Part shown: piece by piece, positions 58,281 to 64,000 of the stretch
How positions within the stretch are numbered: position 1 is the stretch's first letter
How the letters are laid out: each line of letters starts with the position of its first letter
DNA from: Mixophyes australis
Lineage: Eukaryota > Chordata > Amphibia > Anura > Limnodynastidae
DNA: 64,000 nt
NCBI GenBank assembly: GCA_036250195.1
Contig: JAVHZZ010000001.1
Coordinates: 380,787,907-380,851,906, forward strand
Direction of reading: 5' to 3'
The notes under the pieces: generated by a model
What the model was told of the DNA's origin: nothing
The model's input: the letters and a program-made list of their open reading frames with translations, nothing else
The model's database searches: none
Position numbers and translations under genes: made by a program

Positions 58281-58546
58281 AATGTATCTTTAGAATAGGT
58301 TGAATCTCTTATTAGTCTATGTTGGTAATTTGTCCACATTATCTATTTTAAACATGTCTTTAATGGAAAATAGGTTTTAATGTATTATGTTTTTGTATTA
58401 AGATCCTCCTATATATTAATCTATAAGCTCTTCATTGTCCTGACAATAAAATGTTCATATAATAAGTCAGATCGTCAGTAATATATCCGTTTGATATAAT
58501 CCCTATTAATGGTTTAAATTATGTTTAAGTATTTAGAATCTTTATA

Positions 58547-58547
<1 letters not shown>

Positions 58548-58580
<33 letters not shown>
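58548..58580. repeat. (ATT)n microsatellite
   Basis: About ten ATT units. Confidence 0.9.
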
Positions 58581-58582
<2 letters not shown>

Positions 58583-58769
58583 AATGGCATTGATGTGAAA
58601 ATGTTATTGCTCTAGTCCTATACACTATATGCCATCAAACTTGTTCTGAAAGAACTACAGGAGTGAACAAATGAAGACTATACTTTTGATTGGTCCTACG
58701 ATACTTAAATATCTACTACAGAGGGCCAGTTGTGAGATTAAGAAATCCCTTCTGATGAAACCATCAACA

Positions 58770-58852
58770 GAGACTGACTGGCAGACTTTAGCCCAGGCAG
58801 CAAGCACACAACACTGGTCCATTAGTAGCGGCCCATCCTTAAAGGGAGGTTT
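58770..58852. mobile_element. relic of the CAGGGGAGGGCTGG hAT MITE
   Basis: CTGGCAGACTTTAGCCCAGG, CAGCAAGCACAC and CCTTAAAGGG follow the order of 48141-48220 with many changes. Ends not preserved. Confidence 0.45.
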
Positions 58853-59193
58853 TCATGACAGTATATATTTATTAAGAAGTTATTTTAGTGTTGTTTAACC
58901 CAGAGATACTTTATTATTATAAATAAAAATCTTAAATAATAAACATAAATAATGTAACAAAAAACCCTCACTTTATATTACATCTAACTTTACATGTTCT
59001 TTCTCCTCACAGCTCTTTTTTTTAACATGTCAGACTATAATGAGATTTATCAAAATGCAAAAAGCCTGTTTGCTTTAAAATCCTGGGGGTAAATGTATTA
59101 AGTAAGGGATCCTGCAAGTTGCTGGATATCGGTGACTTTGCAGAGGAAATTTAAAATGGCGATCGCTTTCAAGGCCCTACATACTAATAGTGT

Positions 59194-59230
59194 TATTATT
59201 TGTTTTAGGGTTAACCTAAAACAAATAATA
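59194..59230. repeat. perfect 16-bp hairpin
   Basis: TATTATTTGTTTTAGG, loop GTTAA, then the exact complement. Probably the middle of a MITE whose GGGGGTAAATGTATTAAG end lies near 59094. Confidence 0.8.
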
Positions 59231-59463
59231 TTAGGGGTGGTACTGGGAAAAGGGACAGAGCACTAGGTGTCAATCTGACACCCTGGCCTAGAGCTGGATT
59301 AAGGTTCTGGGGGGCATGGGGCACTTTAGACAAGGGGGGTCCTTATGATGTAACATGGCTATCATTTTAGTAAAATTTTAGACAATACACAGGCAATGCT
59401 GTGTGCACAACTATTAAGTGCACGTAGCTCTGCCTTCACGAACAGTACTATGTGAAGTGGGAC

Positions 59464-59562
59464 ATACCTCCCAACTGCTCTTCCAGCGGGACCAAATCCT
59501 GACTAAGCAAGACAGCCACCCAAATTCGGGACTGTCCTACCAGATTCAGGACAGTTGGCAGG
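59464..59562. mobile_element. hAT MITE relic (CATACCTCCCAACTG end)
   Basis: Left CATACCTCCCAACTG and right GGACAGTTGGCAGGC are imperfect inverted repeats, with GGGACTGTCC in the middle. The terminus resembles that of 40196-40485. No target duplication verified. Confidence 0.5.
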
Positions 59563-59719
59563 CTGTCCTGCTCTCTCCTACCTGTTCTTGTCACTTTCAC
59601 CACTAGTTGCTGCTATTGTCTAAAACTCAGTTTGCTGCTTGTCTTGTCTGGAATGTTTGGAGCCCTATTTGGAAAAAACATAGGTTCATAAGATTTAGAA
59701 AACTCCAACCAGCCCTGTT

Positions 59720-60260
59720 GTTAAATCAATAGCACCCACGTTTTATTATCAGGCCTCCCTCCATCCCCCACATTCAAATAATAATATTCACATTTGCTAA
59801 ATAGATCTATTTTCCTCAGATCAGACATTAAATTAGTAGCAAACACATTTAATAACTAGACCTATTTCCCTCCGACTAGCCCCAACATTAAATTAATGGT
59901 ATTCCTATTTTATATATAAACCTATTTCCCTACCTCCAAACAGCCCCAGCATTAAATTAAATAGCATTTACTTTTAACAAATATAACCATTTCCCTCAAA
60001 CATCCCGGCATTAAATAATTCATATTCACATTTAATAAATAACCCTCATCCCCAAGATCACCCCTGCATTAAATTAAAGGTCCCGTTACCTCAACTTAAA
60101 TTGATAGGCCTCGCTATTAAATTAAATAGCTCCACCAATAAATTAAATCATCCCTCCACCCCCCCACAAATAATATAGCATGCATTAAATAATTAGCCCC
60201 CACCTGCACTCCCTCATTAAATAGCCTACCTCCCATACTATTTTAAGCAACATACTGGCT
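59720..60260. repeat. diverged ~75-bp tandem array
   Basis: Recurring AGCCCCAGCATTAAATTAA, ATAGCATTCACATTTAATAA and ACCTATTTCCCTCC-like segments, each repeated six or seven times with substitutions. Confidence 0.7.
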
Positions 60261-60339
60261 GCCCGCCTCAGACACACACACTATATCAACATACTTGCTG
60301 CCTCCTCTCACACATACACTATATCAACATACTGGCTTG

Positions 60340-60360
60340 CCACACACACACACACACACA
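60340..60360. repeat. (CA)n
   Basis: Short CA run. The sequence from here to 61620 shows no gene or element I can name. Confidence 0.85.
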
Positions 60361-61621
60361 TACCTGTTTTCATTGCATCGGGAGGACCCATGTCTGAAAC
60401 ATGGAGTATAGGGACACCCCTTTCCTAATGCCCTGTCGACAGAACAATAGTATGGGTGTGTGTAGGAGCGGTTTGTGACTATTGCGAAAATGTGCCATTT
60501 GTATGCACCTTTCTTTCCATTGCTTAGGGAATTTCATGGCCCACGGTACTTCAGTCTCATTGCGGTAAATATGCTCAATGTGCAATTTTTAAGAGGAGCT
60601 TCTCACAATACAGGCAGTACTGCTTTTTGTTATACACCCTGGAGCCATAACTGTTTTTGGATAGTGTTTGGACAGACACCGCGTGATCTCTCTGACCCTC
60701 TGTGTTTAAAACACAGCTGCTAGAGACTTGAGAATGGTTATAAATACCACTCATCTCTGGGCACCTGCACCTTTTCATTGAGTAAGTTAGATCTGCCGGC
60801 ATAAACAATCTCAACAAGGAGCAAGACTGTCTAAGAAACCGGGATTGTTTTATAATAGCTTCATTACAAGGCTAATTCACTCTGAGGGACTCATTTCAGT
60901 TCCTTATAGGATTTGAATTACTACTTTACATTCTTACATAGGGCTTTACCCACCAAGACTATTATGAGATAGTAGCTGTGTTACTTGTATTGCCTTTGGC
61001 TATGTCAGTAATTGTTGCTTTTTTATTGAGCTCATTATGAGGACTTATGGACACCTTTCTAATGTTTTAATTGATTATAGACAATAAAAGGTCCTGCTGA
61101 ATGTTTTTTTTATGTATTAATTTATTATTATATTACATATCATATACAAATGGGGGTCATTTTTTTCTCTTTTTGCTGTGTAATTAATCCTTCTAGGGAG
61201 ACAGCAATCTCTCCCTTCTGGTAGGCAGTTTCTTGTTATTTGTCTCTTGTTTTGAACATATCCCTTTAACTCTCTTACTATATTCCTAACAATACCTCAG
61301 TTTCTAACTTCTTTTTTTAACGAGACGCATATGTGCCTGTCAGCAGTTGTATCTATATAGAGGGCAGGTGCAAATACACTCTCATAATTATGACGGTCGC
61401 CAGCACTAGCTAATTACTTCTGATTGTCTGATTGCGAATCTACCTTGATCATACATATATCATATTTTTTTTCTTTTAAATCTACTTTTTTCATATGACA
61501 AAATAAGTATTATATCTGCTGTATTATATCAAGCCTAATAGTGAATGTGCTTTTTGCTATCAAAATAAAATTTTCTTGAGCTTATTTCCTGTTTGTGTGA
61601 ATGCAGATGTGGGTGACATAA

Positions 61622-61870
61622 ACCTGGTGTATATTATTATTAATATTATTATTATTATTATTTATTTAATTATTTATAAGGCGCCACAGCTTCCATAGTT
61701 CCGGGTACAGAAGCAAGAAACAGTGAAATGAGTGAGAGTAATGGGGACTCACATGGATTGCAGCAAAATACATGACAGGACATACAATTGAGTCAGACAG
61801 GGGACAGACATGGGACAATAAGTAGAGAGGACCCTGCCCGTTAGTGCTTACATTCCAGAGATGCAGTATA
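61622..61870 (-). mobile_element. L2-type LINE 3' end
   Basis: Read on the minus strand: CACTAACGGGCAGGGTCCTC, TTGTCCCATGTCTGTCCCC, then CTGTGGCGCCTTATAAATAA and an (AAT)n tail. The pattern is that of L2/CR1-type 3' untranslated ends. 5'-truncated. Confidence 0.75.
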
Positions 61871-62559
61871 TACCTTAGGTGCAGAGATGCCTATGACTCA
61901 GAAAATATGATTTTGTATGACTGCCTTTTTTGAGCATAAATTCCACCCAACCTGTGTCCTACTCAGTATCAGGCCCTGAAGTGACCACGAAGATGTGCAA
62001 CCTGTATAAAAGCCTGCTTACCTGTACATTTACATAGCCACAGAACTGCTCTGTGACATATAATATCCTTATAATTTACTGTAGGGTTTACACTAACCCA
62101 TATATATATGATGCTAAATAATATAGTCCTTAAACTTTGATAGAAACTGTCCCTGTATCAGTAATATATAATACATGACAACTTAGAAAAAACTCAAAAA
62201 AGAGTGATGAAAGAATCTTTATTTTTTTCAACCTCTGATATCATATATATCAAAGATATTTTTACATATGACATGCGGATGGCAGTTTGTGTAAGCCATA
62301 CACTTGCTCAGCTCTTTCAGCAAGCTCCTACTTTTCCTTATTCTGACAAATATAAAGTGTTTGCTAATTCTGAATACTGTTGGAAAACGTCAGAGCAGTG
62401 CTGAGGATCGACTTCTAACTGAAAAACAAGGCTGTTTTAGGATCTACTGAAAAACTGGATCCCGTGCAATCCCCATTATCTGCTCACACTCCTCGCTCCA
62501 CCCCAAACCATTCAATCCATCCCGCAATCCCGCCAACCTTATCCACAAATCTCCACTTC

Positions 62560-64000
62560 CCGCTCTTCCCTGACCTGGGCACTATGGAAAGCCAGATCTG
62601 TTTGTAACAAACTTACATCCATCTATGGATTCCATGAGGAATTCTAAATTCAACCTCCTTGCCATTACAGAAACTTGGTTGACCTCCTTTGACACTATAT
62701 TCCTTGCAGCTCTCTCCTATGGGGATTCTCCCTCAGTCACTCCCAGATCCGGAAACAAACAAGGTGGTGGAGTAGGCATTCTACTTTCTTCAAACTGTAC
62801 CTTTCAAATCATGCCCTCTAAACCCGCCCTCTCATTCTCTTCCTTTGTAGTCCACACTATCCATCTATTTTATCTTCTTCACTTTTGTGTTGCTGTTATT
62901 TATTGCCCCCCAGGTCCAGTTTCCCAATTCCTTGACAACTTTACGGCCTGGCTCATTTATTTCCTATCCTTGGACCTGCCTACTCTCATACTAGACGATT
63001 TCAACATTCTCATTAATATTCCCACTGTCTCTTCTGCCACTAAACTTCTTTCGCTTACTTCCTCCTTTGGTATCTCCCAATGGACATCATCTCCCACCCA
63101 TTGTGATGGGTACTCTCTTGACCTTGTCTTCTCCTGCTTCTGCTCCATCTCTAGCTTCTCCAATTTAGCTTTCCCACTCTCCGACCACAACCTCTTTTCC
63201 TTCAGCCTCTCCTTACCTCATGCCCTCCCCCCTGCACACAAATCCATATGTACATAATTTAACCTAGGTACTCTTAACCCAATCCACTTCTCATTTTCAT
63301 TAAAACAACTATTTTCTCCAATGACTGCACTGTCCTGTCCTAATCAGACTGTCTCTTTCTTTAACAAAACACTTGACAATGCCGCACCAGCTACTACATA
63401 TAGTCTCCAACGATCCAAACCCCAACCATGGCACACCAAACACACCCACCACCTGCAAAAGTGCTCCCACACTGAAGAGCACCACTGGAAGAAATCTCAA
63501 TCCTATCCCGATTTCCTTCACTACAAATTCATTCTTTCATCTTACAGCACTGCCCTTTGAATTGCCAAGGAAACTTTCTTCAAATCTTTAATATCCACCC
63601 AGTCTTCTAACCTAGGTCAGCTCTTGGTCACCTTCAATACACTTCTCTGTCCACCTGCACCTCCTTCCTCTTCCTCTCTCACAGTCCATGATTTTGCCAC
63701 CTATTTCAAAAATAAAATTGACTCCATTCAACAAGATATTTCCACATGCCAAATTCCACTAACTTCACACACTCTACACCTTTACCTACACTCTCATATC
63801 CACCCTTAATTTATTCACTCCAGTAACTGAAGATGAAATCTCTGCACTCCTCTCTTCATCTCACCCTACAACCTGTCCCCTCGACCCTATTCCGTCCCAA
63901 CTTCTCCGCTCCCTCTCCTACACTGCATGCCCACCTCTATCTCACCTCATCAACTTGTCTCTCTCCACTGGCACATTTCTATCTTCATTTAAACATGTGC
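62560..64000 (+). pseudogene. L2-type LINE ORF2: endonuclease and start of reverse transcriptase (partial)
   Basis: Begins near 62571 with LWKARSVCNKLTS, then a frameshift near 62627. The main frame 62625-63257 has the endonuclease motifs LLAITETWL, GGGVGILLSS, VIYCPPG, LILDDFN, SLDLVFS and PLSDHN. The usual Gly of GDFN is Asp here, but the Asp-x-Asn pair is kept. Further pieces follow in shifted frames (CPNQTVSFFNKTL near 63340). From 63810 the reverse transcriptase start reads LFTPVTEDEISALLSS, PTTCPLDPIPSQLL, FLSSFKHV, and the window ends. The enzyme nicks target DNA and copies RNA. Frameshifts indicate an inactive copy. Confidence 0.88.

Overview
The window looks like gene-poor, transposon-rich vertebrate DNA, most probably from an amphibian (frog-type) genome. 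The base is AT-rich, there are long (TA)n, (ATT)n and (CA)n tracts, and I see no conserved host exon, tRNA gene or rRNA gene. Every coding stretch I can recognise belongs to a mobile element. The amphibian call is inference: it rests on the mix of superfamilies (hAT, piggyBac, PIF-Harbinger-like MITEs, Helitron, DIRS-type, Gmr1-type Ty3 and L2 elements) and on the style of the MITEs.

Layout. 237-1690: pyrimidine minisatellite. 2230-5021: decayed piggyBac copy (minus). 6201-6467: short hAT MITE with a perfect hairpin. 8272-17355: complete 9.1-kb hAT element with perfect 8-bp target-site duplication, Ac-like ends and an uninterrupted ~998-aa BED-finger transposase (minus). It is padded with 77-bp, 540-bp and ~294-bp tandem repeats, and a putative solo LTR lies among them. 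17500-18660: three ~460-bp tandem units. 18990-20060: DIRS-type reverse transcriptase relic. 20285-21161: long-TIR element. 21174-21940: solo LTR. 24.4-29.3 kb: several MITEs. 31793-32520: 5' part of a Helitron.

36059-45597: a Gmr1-type Ty3 retrotransposon with SCAN-like Gag and integrase placed upstream of reverse transcriptase. It forms a tandem with a shared middle LTR and a deleted second unit. Its protease is split by a 3.8-kb hAT element, which itself holds a minisatellite, an L2 tail and a further small hAT element. 45749-46401: 3' part of another Helitron. 47633-47978: tRNA-headed SINE whose tail matches L2. 48141-48305: MITE. 48700-50740: hAT (ZMYM1/TTF type) transposase pseudogene. 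51884-53525: inverted-repeat foldback with a TTAGGG-type core, split by a third non-autonomous hAT. 58.1-60.3 kb: MITE relics and a diverged tandem array. 61620-61870: L2 3' end. 62560-64000: start of an L2 ORF running off the window.

The elements do not form a host pathway; their relation is parasitic. Autonomous hAT, L2 and Helitron types sit near short copies that borrow their ends. Only the 9.1-kb hAT still looks coding-competent.
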